From Tyto alba (taxonomy: Eukaryota; Chordata; Aves; Strigiformes; Tytonidae), in assembly GCF_018691265.1 (NCBI RefSeq), contig NW_024881278.1, positions 1,054,001 to 1,118,000 on the forward strand: a stretch of 64,000 nucleotides of DNA, given 5' to 3'. The notes beneath the pieces were generated by a model that saw only the letters and a program-made list of their open reading frames with translations, did no database searches and was not told the DNA's origin. A program made the position numbers and the translations under genes. The stretch's first letter is position 1, and each line of letters opens with the position of its first letter. This document shows, in pieces, positions 24,539 through 34,873 of the stretch.

Positions 24539-26749
24539 GGCTTTACCGCAGTGAGCTCTTTAAAGGTACCACAAGCTGTTTCCTTCTACACCAGAAAACA
24601 AAAAATTGTCCTGAAATTTTAATTTCACCCTTTGAATTCTTATGTTTCCCATCAAGAAGTATATGCTCTAAGTGGATGTTTAGCTGAGCAGGAATACAAT
24701 AGCGTAGATTGCTACCAGCAGTTTGAGCATTTATAATTTTTGATGCAATACCTTGCAAAAGTTATACGGCCATATAGGAGTATAATTCTGCTAATAAATT
24801 GCAAAATTAATTTCTAAAAACATAATTCCCTCTGTTATAAAACCCAAACTTTTTTTGAGTTTTAGGTACTTGTACCAGGCATCTTCCTGGAATCCGGTGA
24901 CAAGTATGTTTAGCTCATGTATTTCCTTAAGTCTACCAACAAAACTCTGGTAGCTTCTTGGTACTGCTAAGGGATCAACAAAGAGATTTGCCCAACTATA
25001 ACCACCCCATTGTCCAAACCACCACCCGATTGCATTACATGTAATGCAGAGAATTTCCCATTAATTCCCATAAAAGAGACAAAACAGGCTGTCAAAAGCT
25101 GTCTCAGAGTCTTCTAGAAAAGACTTGCAACTTGATGCATCCCAGTTTTCTAATGGACAATCGACACAAAATTGTTGAGAGTTGAAAGGGTTTTGACAAC
25201 CTTTTGTTTGTATAAATCTATACTATTTCCTCGTTTTACAGACAACAATGAAGCACTGATTATCTGATTTAGAAACCCAAACAAATCTGGGAGAGAGCTA
25301 GAAAGGACCTCAGCCCGCTGGAGTCACTGCCCCACGCACTGACCATGAAACTTCTCTTGTTATTGTCTGTTGTCTCTCAGGACTGAAGCTCTTAATACAT
25401 GGTCAGAGAATCTTGTTTCATGGCCAATAAAAAGTATATTGTTGTTGCCAGGGATTAACTGCTCTTGAAAAATGGAAGGCTGAAAAAGTAGATAGCGAGA
25501 GAACAAACAACATTTCTAAGTATAGATGGCTTGTTCCTAATCCCACATACTTAGGACATATAACTCTCTTTACTGACCTCTGTCAGAAATAGGGAGGAAG
25601 TTGCTCCAATATTGGTGACAATAAGCATGGGCTGTTTTTTAATGTATAACCCACAGAAGAAAAGAGTTGCCTTGACTAAGTTACATTCACTTCAGATAAC
25701 AACATGTGCTCATCAAGCAATCCTTAAAGACACAAATAACGCCCTTCTTTATATGTTCTTTATAACTCTTTATATGTTCACGGATGCATCTCTGGGCATG
25801 CAGTTAAGCACCTTCTATGCTGTACACAGTAAATGGCTGATTACTTCACAAGACAAAATAAATTTCTTTCTCTGCTCTAAGAGGGAAGGACCAGTGATGG
25901 AGCACTGTTCCAGAACAGAAGGCTAAGTTATAAAGCTTACTTGTTCATGGGGGTTTTCTTGGTATTTTTTTGTTGTTGTTTGTTTCCTTCCCAGGGCAGA
26001 AAATTATATGCTTTTAATGGAAATGAAATGGAAAGTAACATGGTTTTAATAATGAGAAAGAGCAGAGGGAGAAATTCACATAATTCAAAACTCATTTTGT
26101 GATATCCAAAGCATTTGGAAAATGCTTTATCTGTGTTACAGAACTTCAAGCTGTACTAAATTCCCCTATCCCTAACTTCAATTGTTAGCTTGCTAAATGT
26201 TTTCCCAGAAGGAATATGAATTAAACATGAAAGGAAAAATTCCACTAAATACAGCCTAGAGAAAGCAGGTGCAGCTCTTAGAGAAGTGCCTGGCCCCAGT
26301 TCAATTTGATGGTGTAAATTACATCTCCAACGTCCATGTTGTTGGCATTAGATTAATTTAGGAGTGGATTCCATGAAATCCAAAAAGTTATACTGATGTA
26401 AAAATACGATAAGAGAAGGGAGAGCTGGGAGTGGGTAAGAATGATGAGAAAAAGTGAGTGAGAGTGGCAGAGTAATGTAATGTATATGAACAAACAAAAC
26501 CAGTATGAGTTATAGTCTCCATTAATTCCATTCCTTCCTATATTTACTTTTTTTGCCTAGAGGGAATGTAACATAAAGGAGAATTCCTTGTTTTAGATTA
26601 CGCTTCTACTATCCAAAAAAAAATTTCCAGAACCAACATGAGTCTGGAGGCTCCAGTAATTGGACCCATACATCACAGCGGGCTGTCAAAATAAACTTTT
26701 ATTCTGCTTTGCAGAGCTGGTTATTTCAAAGTGAAGACCTAGGAAGGGA
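24539..26749. other. Non-coding DNA
   Basis: A short piece at about 25290-25335 (AGCTAGAAAGGACCTCAG) recalls the GTTGGAAGGGACCT word at the end of CR1 elements, but is too short to call. A TTGTTGTTTG simple patch lies near 25970. No gene was recognised. Confidence 0.45.
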
Positions 26750-26860
26750 CCAATGCTAAACAGTGCTGAATGCCCCCTGCAAGGTGCTAAGTGCCTTGAA
26801 CGTCCATTAAAGTAAGTGAGAATTGAGAGCAGCCAGCACTTCACAAAAAGATGCTAAAAT
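26750..26860. repeat. Ancient palindromic amniote interspersed repeat
   Basis: GGTGCTAAGTGCCTTGAAC, then CGTCCATTAAAGTAAGTGAG and AATTGAGAGCAGCCAGCACT, form a diverged copy of a well-known self-complementary repeat. Its core in turtles and crocodilians reads like 'GGTGCTGAGCACC...CCCATTGACTTCAATGG...GTGCTCAGCACC'. The two halves here are imperfect reverse complements about the CCATTAAAGT centre. I recognise the type from its words. The family name is not certain, though its structure resembles an old DNA-transposon or foldback element. Confidence 0.55.
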
Positions 26861-26880
26861 GCTTTGCAACACTGAGCTAC

Positions 26881-26955
26881 AGATATGTCAGATCCTGAAC
26901 CCATTTTTTGTTGTTTTGTTTTGTTTTTTCTTTTTAACAAGGTCTGTGTGATGCC
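26881..26955. repeat. 75-bp tandem duplication, copy 1
   Basis: The unit begins AGATATGTCAGATCCTGAAC, contains a TTGTTGTTTTGTTTTG low-complexity middle, and ends CAAGGTCTGTGTGATGCC. It is directly followed by a second copy that differs by one T. Near identity points to a recent duplication or an assembly artefact. Confidence 0.95.
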
Positions 26956-27031
26956 AGATATGTCAGATCCTGAACCCATTTTTTGTTGTTTTGTTTTGTT
27001 TTTTTCTTTTTAACAAGGTCTGTGTGATGCC
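26956..27031. repeat. 75-bp tandem duplication, copy 2 (76 bp)
   Basis: This copy matches the preceding 75 bases throughout, except for one extra T in the T run before CTTTTTAACAAGG (seven T instead of six). The copies abut with no spacer. Confidence 0.95.
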
Positions 27032-27060
27032 ACTTTCATCTGTATTCTTTAGAGGTGAGG

Positions 27061-27450
27061 ACAGCGCTGGAAATGTGCCCGTACGGAGTGCTCTGCCATT
27101 TTATAATCCCCTTTGGTTTTGTTCTAACGGGCACGTACTGATGAGAAGGAGCAGGGCTCCCTGCACTCCCGACGGGCGCCACAGGAACCCACCGAGCTGC
27201 GACGGCAGCCGAACCAGGGTCGGGAATCACTGTCCTCCCCAGCAATGCTATTTGGCCTTTTAGAGGGGCGAGGGCTCCCGCTGAGCTCAGGCATGATCCT
27301 CTGCTCCTGAAGGCCGGAGCACCCAGCAGGAGCCCTGCGGGAGCCAAGCGCGCCCTCCTCGCTGCAAACAGCCCCCGCGACGCGGGCTGTCCTTCTCCCG
27401 GCACTAGCAGCGAGCTGGCGAGGACCCACTTCATCCACCCGCCCGTGCTG
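27061..27450. promoter_or_regulatory. CpG-dense block (CpG-island-like)
   Basis: By hand count there are about 29 CpG dinucleotides in 390 bases, against very few in most of the window. Dense groups include CCCCCGCGACGCGGGC at 27372-27387 and CCAAGCGCGCCC near 27344. The CCGCG/CGCGG segment is self-complementary. Such a block in a CpG-depleted vertebrate background usually marks a germline-unmethylated promoter or regulatory element. The 142-codon frames on the minus strand here are expected from low stop density at high GC and show no recognised domain. No first exon or transcript direction can be fixed from sequence alone. Confidence 0.55.
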
Positions 27451-28242
27451 GGCTGGGGGGACAACTCTACTTGAACACATCTGAGACGTATCTATCCTAT
27501 TTACACAGTGGCAAACAGCACGGGAAGGGTGATCTGCAAGCACTTCCAACAAGGGAGTAAGTCCCTATTTGTGACATGGTACAACATAAACTGCTGGACG
27601 GTGGTTCCTTACCAGTCCAAACATACAAATCATCAAACAAATGAATTTACTGTAATCTGATAGTTATAAATGCCTGGTTATAATGGAGTGGGGGATTTTT
27701 ACAAGGAAATGCAGAAGCAGATATTGGCTGCGGTGGACAGCACAACGCAAAGCACTTTCATCTTGTATTATCACAGCTTGTCACTTTAACAGAAATGATT
27801 ATTTCAATTTCCATAGTTTGGAGTAGCCAAAGGGAAACCTGCAGCCAATATAAAACCATGAATCAGTCTGAGTATCTTGAGAGCAGGCACACTATTTTCA
27901 AAAAGCAAGTACAAGTGTTTTCTGTGAATATAAAATATACTGCCACGACATGACATACCTGATCTTTAATTACCTCTGTTCAGTACACGAGCATTTGTAT
28001 GACATAACAAACAACAGGAATAAAGCAAAAAGGAGATCCTGTGAAACAAGGGGTAGACACAAAAACTATTTCAATGTGAATAAATTGGCTCTGAACAATT
28101 TCTTGTCCACTGCTATTTTAACAATCTATTTCATATTTCCTGTAGGATGCAATAATACACAAAACAAAGGCAGCAGCAGTCAGACTCACTAAAAAACCCA
28201 GACTTTTAAAAAAAGAAGTGACACAATCCATTCCCTGAGAAC
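27451..28242. other. Non-coding DNA
   Basis: CpG content falls back to background. No gene or repeat was recognised. Confidence 0.5.
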
Positions 28243-28307
28243 ACAGGAGGAGGAATGGGGGGAAGGAAGAGAAAGGAAAGGGGGGGGAAAAAAAAAAAAA
28301 AAAAAGA
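28243..28307 (+). repeat. Polypurine tract with G8 and A18 runs
   Basis: About 65 bases are almost all purine (one T near 28257). The tract ends in GGAAGGAAGAGAAAGGAAAG, a run of eight G in total, and 18 A (28288-28305). Polypurine-polypyrimidine DNA of this kind can adopt triplex structures, but that is an inference. Confidence 0.85.
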
Positions 28308-28382
28308 ATAATCTCTCTTTAATTTGACAACATTTCATTTATATGAAGTTAGATCTAAGCAAAATGTAGGATGGTATGATTT

Positions 28383-28409
28383 CAGCCCGTGATTCGAAAT
28401 CACAGGCTG
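28383..28409. repeat. 27-bp imperfect palindrome (hairpin)
   Basis: CAGCCCGTGATT (28383-28394) and AATCACAGGCTG (28398-28409) pair with a single mismatch around the 3-base centre CGA. It lies between two CpG-dense blocks. Confidence 0.85.
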
Positions 28410-28754
28410 CCTGATATAAAGTGATGAGGCATTGAAAATATCCCTTTCTAAAGCATCACTTCTAATTAATCAATTTCCCTTTAGTGCTTGCCGATACAAA
28501 GCTTTGTTAGATCTCTTTCCCCTTCAAATATCTGTAGAGGAACAGAAAGCTGTTCCTATGCTTTTGTCTCTCTTTAGAAAATATCTGACTTAGAGGGGTA
28601 AATGGGAATTGGTGAGACAAGTAGAAAAATAATTGGGACCTGCATGATCCCTGTTGGTATGAACCTCCCAAACCACAACCCAGCCATTAATAATGCAAAC
28701 TGCAAGGCTTTGGGAGGCTGAGAGCATCTCCTAGGATACATCCTGGCATCCAGT
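28410..28754. other. Non-coding DNA
   Basis: No gene or repeat was recognised. TCTAATTAATCAATTT near 28460 is an AT-rich homeodomain-like patch. Confidence 0.45.
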
Positions 28755-28962
28755 CACGACTGCTTCAGAGCTGAGCAGCACCGGGAGTGTGTGGATTCGG
28801 GAGGTGTACGAGCACCCAGGCCACGTGAGCCTGCTCGCGACCGCGAGCGCCACCGGGCAAGGGCAAACTTGCAAATAGAAGAGGTGGAGCAAACAGAGAG
28901 GAGCCGAACGTGATCGGATGGGAACATGTTTATAACGCTCGACTGTCGTAATAAAAAGACGT
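28755..28962. promoter_or_regulatory. Second CpG-dense block
   Basis: About 17-18 CpGs occur in 208 bases, including GCTCGCGACCGCGAGCGCC at 28833-28851. That segment holds a perfect 13-bp dyad, CTCGCGACCGCGAG with one central offset. The density is far above local background, and the block lies 1.3 kb from the first one. Function is not shown by the sequence. Confidence 0.45.
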
Positions 28963-30289
28963 GCCAAGAAAAGGATTTGTAAGGAGAAGGACTACAGTTC
29001 CAACACAGAAACACAGTTTATACACCGAGGCCTAACCTCTTCTGGATTAAAAACACAGTGGTGACATTGCCCTGCAAGCAAGACCCTGATCCGGGAAAGC
29101 AATTCAAATGTTTCTGTGTGTTCACAGCCTAAGACAGATATAACCAATTTTAATAGCCAGGATGTAATAGCCCACAACACACCAACCCTAACGGTTTACC
29201 TACAATGCTCTATTAAAAGTCCTAGGGGGCTTTCAGAAACCTTTAGCTACCGAAATCAATTCCCCGATTCTCTTTAAGTCAGAACCTGATATCTGACATC
29301 ACACCTGTAATTGCCCATGAACCCTCAGAAAGGCACATGCAGCTCCACGGCACCAAGAGCATGGCTCGGCTGCTACTTTCTTGTCCCCTGCAGCTAAGGG
29401 AGGATAGGCGCAACTCCCCCTAAACCTAGGTTATCAGATCAAATTAAAGCTCTAGAGGGGAATGCTGCAGCCAGATCCGGGCAACATTGTTGGAGACAGA
29501 CAGATGATGAAAAAAAAAAGTTCCTGACCTTACTGCTTGACTTCCTCCACTAACCCAAAGCAGGATGTGGAGAGTTATGATAAATAAAATAAAAATGAGA
29601 GAAAAATAATCTAGATGCATGGGTTTAAAAATTGTATTTTGCAGAACGCTCAGCCTGCTTTACCAGGCACTGGACTTGAGCACTGGGAGATGAAGAAACA
29701 GGAAGGATTTGCAGGAGTAAATACATTGCCAATGGTCTGGAAGAGGAGAAGGTGTTCTGAAAAACTGTCAGCATTAGCCATGATTTTAAGGACAACTATT
29801 AAGCAGCTGCCTAAACAGGGGCTTATATCCCATCTCAGTCCCAACGCAGCATGAGAAAGAAAACCTCTCTCAGACTCCACAGATGAACTAATACAAAAGA
29901 AAGCACAAAAAACATTTTCTCCTTTGTGATTTCTTTTAATTATTGTAAGGGCGAGCTATCTCCAAATGTGTGAAAATAAAATCCAGGTATAGGACACACT
30001 GAATGCAGGATGATGTCAGGAACCCTCAACACACTGTTTACGATATGTAGCATAATAAAAATCATTTTAGCAATTGCTGCCATACCCAAATACACAAATC
30101 AATCAGAGACCGTGTTTACTATCATGGGGCAGGTGTCCTCATAGTAGATGTAAGTTATGACCTTACTCGTACTCCAGAAGTGTATTCATTTCTCCATATT
30201 GATGTAGTGTTACCGAGATTACACTGGTAATCAGGGGTTCGACAACACAGGATGATATTTGTCAAGATAACAAAAATAGTACAGGTTAC
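28963..30289. other. Non-coding DNA
   Basis: Slightly GC-richer at 29330-29480. Frames under 80 codons have no recognised features. No repeat family was identified. Confidence 0.45.
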
Positions 30290-30362
30290 AATGTAAATCC
30301 TGACCTACAGGAGCCAATGAGACAATTCCCATTGGAGTCAACAGAGCTGGAGTCAGCCTACC
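30290..30362. repeat. Possible ancient amniote repeat fragment
   Basis: The words AAATCCTGACC and ATTCCCATTGGAGTCAACAG match the style of old 'AAATCCTGGCCC...CCCATTGACTTCAATGG' repeats of reptiles and birds. This is a short and decayed match. Confidence 0.35.
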
Positions 30363-30569
30363 GTCCCTGCTGCAGAAAGCTTGTGAATTAGATTCTTAGC
30401 AACAGCGTAGATGGAGTGACATAAAAATAGTTGGACAGCAGGATGAGTTGAATGTAAAATGAGTATGTCTGCATAATAAGTGGGAATCTATATAGACTAA
30501 ACTAGTGATTTTCAGAGTACTCGTGTTTTATAAATCTTCTAGGTGAGCTGAGTTCCATGGGTGTATTTT
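30363..30569. other. Non-coding DNA
   Basis: No gene or repeat was recognised. Confidence 0.45.
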
Positions 30570-30740
30570 ATCTTCCCTAAGCAATGAAAGATAAGTAATG
30601 GATTACGAAGATATAAGAGATTTTCAATGCACTTAAATTCTCCATGTGATAAGGTTAAAGAAAGAGTTCAATTATGGTGCAGTATTTAAATTAACATGGA
30701 GATAACAATGGGCAGGTACTTGTTACCTGATTAGCTGAAC
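30570..30740. promoter_or_regulatory. Candidate conserved regulatory block with inverted CAGGTA sites
   Basis: CAGGTA (30713-30718) and TACCTG (30724-30729) form an inverted pair with a five-base spacer, the arrangement seen at paired ZEB/Snail-type E-box sites. They are preceded by ATTTAAATTAACATGG and GATAACAATGG (GATA- and SOX-like). The surrounding 150 bases have complex, non-repetitive texture. The call is by motif only. Confidence 0.3.
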
Positions 30741-31039
30741 AAAAGAAAAATTAATATTTGCAAGGAAAAAAAAGATTGGGAAAAAATACTTAATCTTGAA
30801 TACCCACACAAGTGTAGGTGGCACGTGATAAGCTCATTCATTAGAATTGCAGAGGCATTCTTTTTAAGGAATTTATTTCTCTGGGATTTCTAGACTCACA
30901 CACCCCTTATTCTCCCTTTCCCTTAAATAAATGAGAGATTTTCCACAACAATCCTCTCACTAATGAGAATTTAATGATCTAATATTATTTGTTCCTTAAG
31001 ACGACTCTAATAAAGAAAAGGATAGCAGAGAATTCAACA
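30741..31039. other. Non-coding DNA
   Basis: No gene or repeat was recognised. The stretch sits between two regulatory-looking blocks. Confidence 0.4.
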
Positions 31040-31290
31040 TAGAAAATAAGACTGAGAAATTCCTTTGCAAATTACATTGCCTGTCAGCCTTTTTACTTTG
31101 ATTAGTAGGAAGTAAGAAAATGGAATTAATTCCCACAATCTATACCTACATATAAATGACATATTGCCTAGGGCAAATAGAGAATTTATCAGTGGTGTTC
31201 ATATTTCTCTGTTCATGCAAAAGATAAATGCCTCTTTTCAGAATAGCTATGCAGCAGTGGAACAAAATAATCACAATTATTTATAACAAA
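31040..31290. promoter_or_regulatory. Candidate regulatory block
   Basis: The block carries CAAATTACATTGCCTGTCAG (homeodomain- and MEIS-like words), TTTGATTAG and the 12-bp palindrome GGAATTAATTCC. It contains no simple repeat and no coding signal. Conservation is suspected from texture only. Confidence 0.25.
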
Positions 31291-32984
31291 TACTAGACAT
31301 ACCTCTTACATAGAATTACATTGTTTCTAATGAATAGTAGTTTAATTTCTTGAATAAGTACAGGTGTGTGTCACATTCTTCTAGATATTTAACAGAAATG
31401 TATGTTACATGCAAACAAAACCACTTGCTAAATGTGCTTCTGGAGGAAAGGGTATTTCTAGGAAAATGTTTTACTCTAACTATCACCTCTGCCACTGTAA
31501 CACGGAATGGGAAATAATATGCATAATGCAGTATGAGCTAAGCTTCTTAACGAAGAGGAACGCTACAAACCCAGCACAGTAGCATAGGATCTCCCAGTAA
31601 AGCATGTAAAGCCACGCTGTTGCTCTAGTACTTGTGGTTTTTCAAAGCTTTACAATTTCCACAGTTTAAAGTTGCCAGATTCTTAAAATCGTATGCTCTT
31701 GTCAGGTGACTTAATGTTATCATCAGGTACGGCTGGAGAGAAGGAAACTACGCAAACTATTGGGTTATCCTTAGAGACAAAATCTTGTCTGTTCTGTTTA
31801 CAGTAAAGCAATATTCACTATTGCTTGTGCAGGCTTCTGTCTGGCTTAGGAGCTGTTACAGATTTTCAGTGTTCACTTACAGTAGTCTCACTTCTCCTTT
31901 TGGGGAAGAACAATGTTTGGGGTAGAACAATGAGGACTGAATATCAATCACATTTAGCATTGCTTCCCCTCATCAGTAATGGAAACTCTAGTAAAAAAGC
32001 TAATAAAAGAAGTAGAGCTAGTAAAAGAGGTCACTTCTAATGGCTTGATTCAGGAAAAATTTCCTCAAGGGCAGTGGCCCTATATGGATGTAAAGCATCT
32101 TAAATATTAAGGGTCACTCCTGAATGAATATCTGAAAAAACATTCCATCTTAGGTAACATGATAATCAGCTGAAAAGTATTTGATATTAGCTTCTCAGAT
32201 TTTGGTGCTGCTAAGTGTGCGTGTGACAGGAGCTGCTGAACTAACCTCAGCATACAAAATTAACTGATAATTCTAAACAGGGGTAGGATAGAGAGCTAAT
32301 TGTAAAGTCCCCTAGCATTAAATAACTCCCATCTGTCTTCAAAAGTGTAGTATCAATCACAACGACTGTTGCACTGGTCTTCCTTTTCTGGTATTCTCCA
32401 AAGAGGAAATGGGAAAAGTACAGAACGTATAAATCATTTTGATATAAAAAGAAAGTGCTTAGGCAGCCATGTAATGAATCCTTGGCACTGTCATCTAGGT
32501 TAAAGGCCATGAAAAGTTTTGTAAGGTCCTGAGTATAAACAGCATAGCATAATGGAAATCTGGTTTACAGCCTCACAAAGCAATATGAAACTCTATCTTA
32601 AAAAAATATACAAGCTAAATTCTAAATAAACCCATAAACCAATAACCATAATAAGAACTAAGCTGTGTGTCTTACTCTGAATTGTACTTTGCTTTTCACA
32701 CTTTTGCAGCAAATATTGGATTGCCAATTAGATTAGCCCAATTACAATTATTTCCATATTGTGAAAAATGTCTGGGTTGTTTTCAAACAGTCCTTCTTTC
32801 TTTCCTACTTATTAGAAAGCAGGAACCCAAGCATTCAGTGGAACTCAAGATTCAAAGGTGATGCTATCACACACAGTACAGAAAATGTGTAGGTTAGCAT
32901 TAATCATGAAAATCATACAGAACAATTATCAGATAAAGAATAAAATGGCTTGTGCCTTCTTCAGAACAGAACCATGCTCCTGTC
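31291..32984. other. Non-coding DNA
   Basis: No gene or repeat family was recognised. An AATAAA (32939-32944) lies 40 bases before the following A tract. Confidence 0.45.
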
Positions 32985-33007
32985 AAAAAAAAAAAAAAAA
33001 AAAAAAA
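32985..33007 (+). repeat. Poly-A tract, 23 A, with A/C-rich tail
   Basis: Twenty-three A are followed by an A/C-rich run to about 33038 (CCAAACCAAAACCAACCCCC). The AATAAA 40 bases upstream would fit a retroposed transcript end. The upstream sequence matches nothing I know and no target-site duplication was seen, so a simple tract is the call. Confidence 0.85.
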
Positions 33008-33038
33008 TCCAAACCAAAACCAACCCCCCAAAACCCAA

Positions 33039-34406
33039 GGTAGGACTATTTTTAGAAATTAATAGGTTTTCTCCATCCTACTCAACACATGACATTCTGG
33101 ACAACTTCTAAGGCATGTCAGCAAATATTTGCTGTGGACTCTGCAACACACTGTGTCAGCAATTGCATTCTGATTAATTGTGTATTTCTGTTTTGTATAC
33201 TTACATCTAGAACCAGGGGCTCTTAATGTGAGCTTAGAGATGATACATACACTAAAACACACATGCCCTTGAAGAAGAAAAAAAGCAAAATTATTTAAGT
33301 TCTGTTTGAGTTTTTTGTAAAGAAAAAGGCTTGATGTCAAGCACCATTCTGAAGAGATCTCCAGATTCGAGGTATGTTGTGCTCTCCCATCTGCTGCCCT
33401 TCACTGCTGTGCTGAAGGAACGGCTGGCCTGGGTGTTTGGACTTGCACTGACAAGATCAGCCTCTCCTTTTTTTCATCTAAGTGGGCATCTTTAAACTGC
33501 TCAGTCCAGTGGTTTACCCTTGTATGCATCAAGGTGGATATAATGAGATATACACACATATATATATATCCACACATGATGTCTTCAGCAATAATGGTTT
33601 GATATTTGCCAATGAAACTTAAAATATAAAGTTTGCATATTATTAATAATGTAAAAGAATAATTGGATGTTGGCTTGTAGAACCCTCGGAACATTCCTTG
33701 GCCAAAGTATGATGAAGAACAATGGACAATTTCAATAAGCATGAATATATTAAAGAGAGAATTTTAAAAGATACAAGAATTTGACTTTACATAAAATTAT
33801 CATGAGACTAAGTACTAATTACTTTTTTAAAAGTTAATTAATATAATAATGCTGATTTCTACTATACTTTCTATCAAGCTGATAAATATTCATGTTACTT
33901 TAAAGCTGTCACACAGAGACGAATGAACATGACATACAGCTCACCAAGAAGCAAAGTCTGAGCATTAAATGTATGCATTAGAGAAAGGGTATTCAATTAT
34001 GACTATATAACTCCAAGCTCCATTTAGCGTGGTTTAAGAAGAGATAGGCAAGAAGCCAAGGATATTTAATAACAACATTAACAGGGGCAACAAATTTTAT
34101 TTCCATTTTATGCAACCCAGCAGCCAATTCCATATTTTAGAAGTTATAAAGACTCCTCTATCTAAGTTGTAGACATCAACATAGTGCTCACAAATCTGCA
34201 GTTTACTCATATTAGCTTGTAAAACTTACCTTGTGGTTTCATCAGGCACCATTAGTCTTTCTGAATCTTTAGATATTTTTATGGACCTAGTGTTCTCTCC
34301 TGATTCCTCCCTGCAGGATTTTCAGTGATTTACCTTTAACATATTCAATTTCATAGTACACTAAGTGGATTTCCCTTGCTTTCTGGGAACTTTTCTCCTT
34401 TGTCAG
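33039..34406. other. Non-coding DNA with a short CA/TA microsatellite
   Basis: A short TACACACATATATATATATC microsatellite lies at about 33550-33570. The 113-codon minus-strand frame at 33401-33742 shows no domain features. Confidence 0.5.
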
Positions 34407-34591
34407 TGTCCTGGTTGGGGCTGGAATAGAGTTCCTGTTGGTTTGGCAGCGGGAGGAGCTGCAGCACCCTGAGACCCCCGGGGCTCCCCAGGCCCCAGTG
34501 CCCTCACCTGTGTGCGGGGGCGGGGGGAGCACAGCTGGAGGGCTGGGCCCCGATTGGCCGATAGTCCATGTCATGTGACATTGTGCTCACC

Positions 34592-34598
34592 ATATAAA
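34592..34598 (+). promoter_or_regulatory. LTR TATA box
   Basis: ATATAAA lies within the LTR, about 35 bases downstream of an inverted CCAAT box, at the place expected for the U3 promoter. Confidence 0.7.
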
Positions 34599-34741
34599 GG
34601 CAGGAGAGGGCTGGGAGAGGCTGCCACTTCTGGGAGTGTGGCTGTGGGGCCTTGGTGTTAGGGATCACCGGCCGGGAGGTGAGCAGCTGTATTGTACATT
34701 ACCCACTGATACTGCTGTCACCATATTATTCTGTTACTATT

Positions 34742-34747
34742 ATTAAA
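34742..34747 (+). terminator. LTR polyadenylation signal
   Basis: ATTAAA occurs in TATTAAACTG, the position used for the R-region polyadenylation signal in this LTR family. It is followed by a T-rich stretch. Confidence 0.65.
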
Positions 34748-34873
34748 CTGTTTTTATCTCAACCCAAAAGTCTCCTTTTGCCCCTCCGATTCCCTCCCCA
34801 TTCCCAAGTGGGGGGAGGGTGGGTGAGCGACTGCGGGGCGTTTAGCTGCTGAGCACAGGCTCAAACCACAACA

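Larger units (their letters stand above)
34407..34873 (+). mobile_element. Endogenous retrovirus solo LTR (avian ERV family)
   Basis: The 467-base element starts TGTCCTGGTTGGGGCTGG and ends AAACCACAACA, matching the TG...CA termini and overall layout of a common avian ERV long terminal repeat. From left to right it has a G/C box (GGGGGCGGGG, 34516-34525), an inverted CCAAT box (GATTGGCC, about 34552), a TATA box (ATATAAA, 34592-34598), a polyadenylation signal (ATTAAA, 34742-34747) followed by a TTTTTATCTCAACCC segment, and a G-rich 3' part. Flanking five-base words GTCAG (34402-34406) and GTTAG (34874-34878) differ at one base and look like an aged target-site duplication. No internal viral region or second LTR lies nearby, so this is a solo LTR left by recombination. 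Orientation follows from the TATA and polyadenylation signals. Confidence 0.88.

Noticed and set aside
25285..25335. Short CR1-end-like word (AGCTAGAAAGGACCTCAG)
   Set aside because: Under 50 bases and isolated, too short to separate from chance.
27036..27552. Two overlapping 142-codon minus-strand frames
   Set aside because: Both follow from low stop density in a CpG-rich block, overlap each other in different frames, and have Ala/Gly/Pro/Arg-rich composition without a domain.
30200..30260. GGTTCGACAAC, resembling a tRNA internal promoter box
   Set aside because: No matching upstream box or cloverleaf arms can be drawn around it.
32939..33007. AATAAA followed by A23, suggesting a processed pseudogene
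   Set aside because: Upstream sequence resembles no known transcript, no target-site duplication is seen, and AATAAA is frequent in AT-rich DNA.
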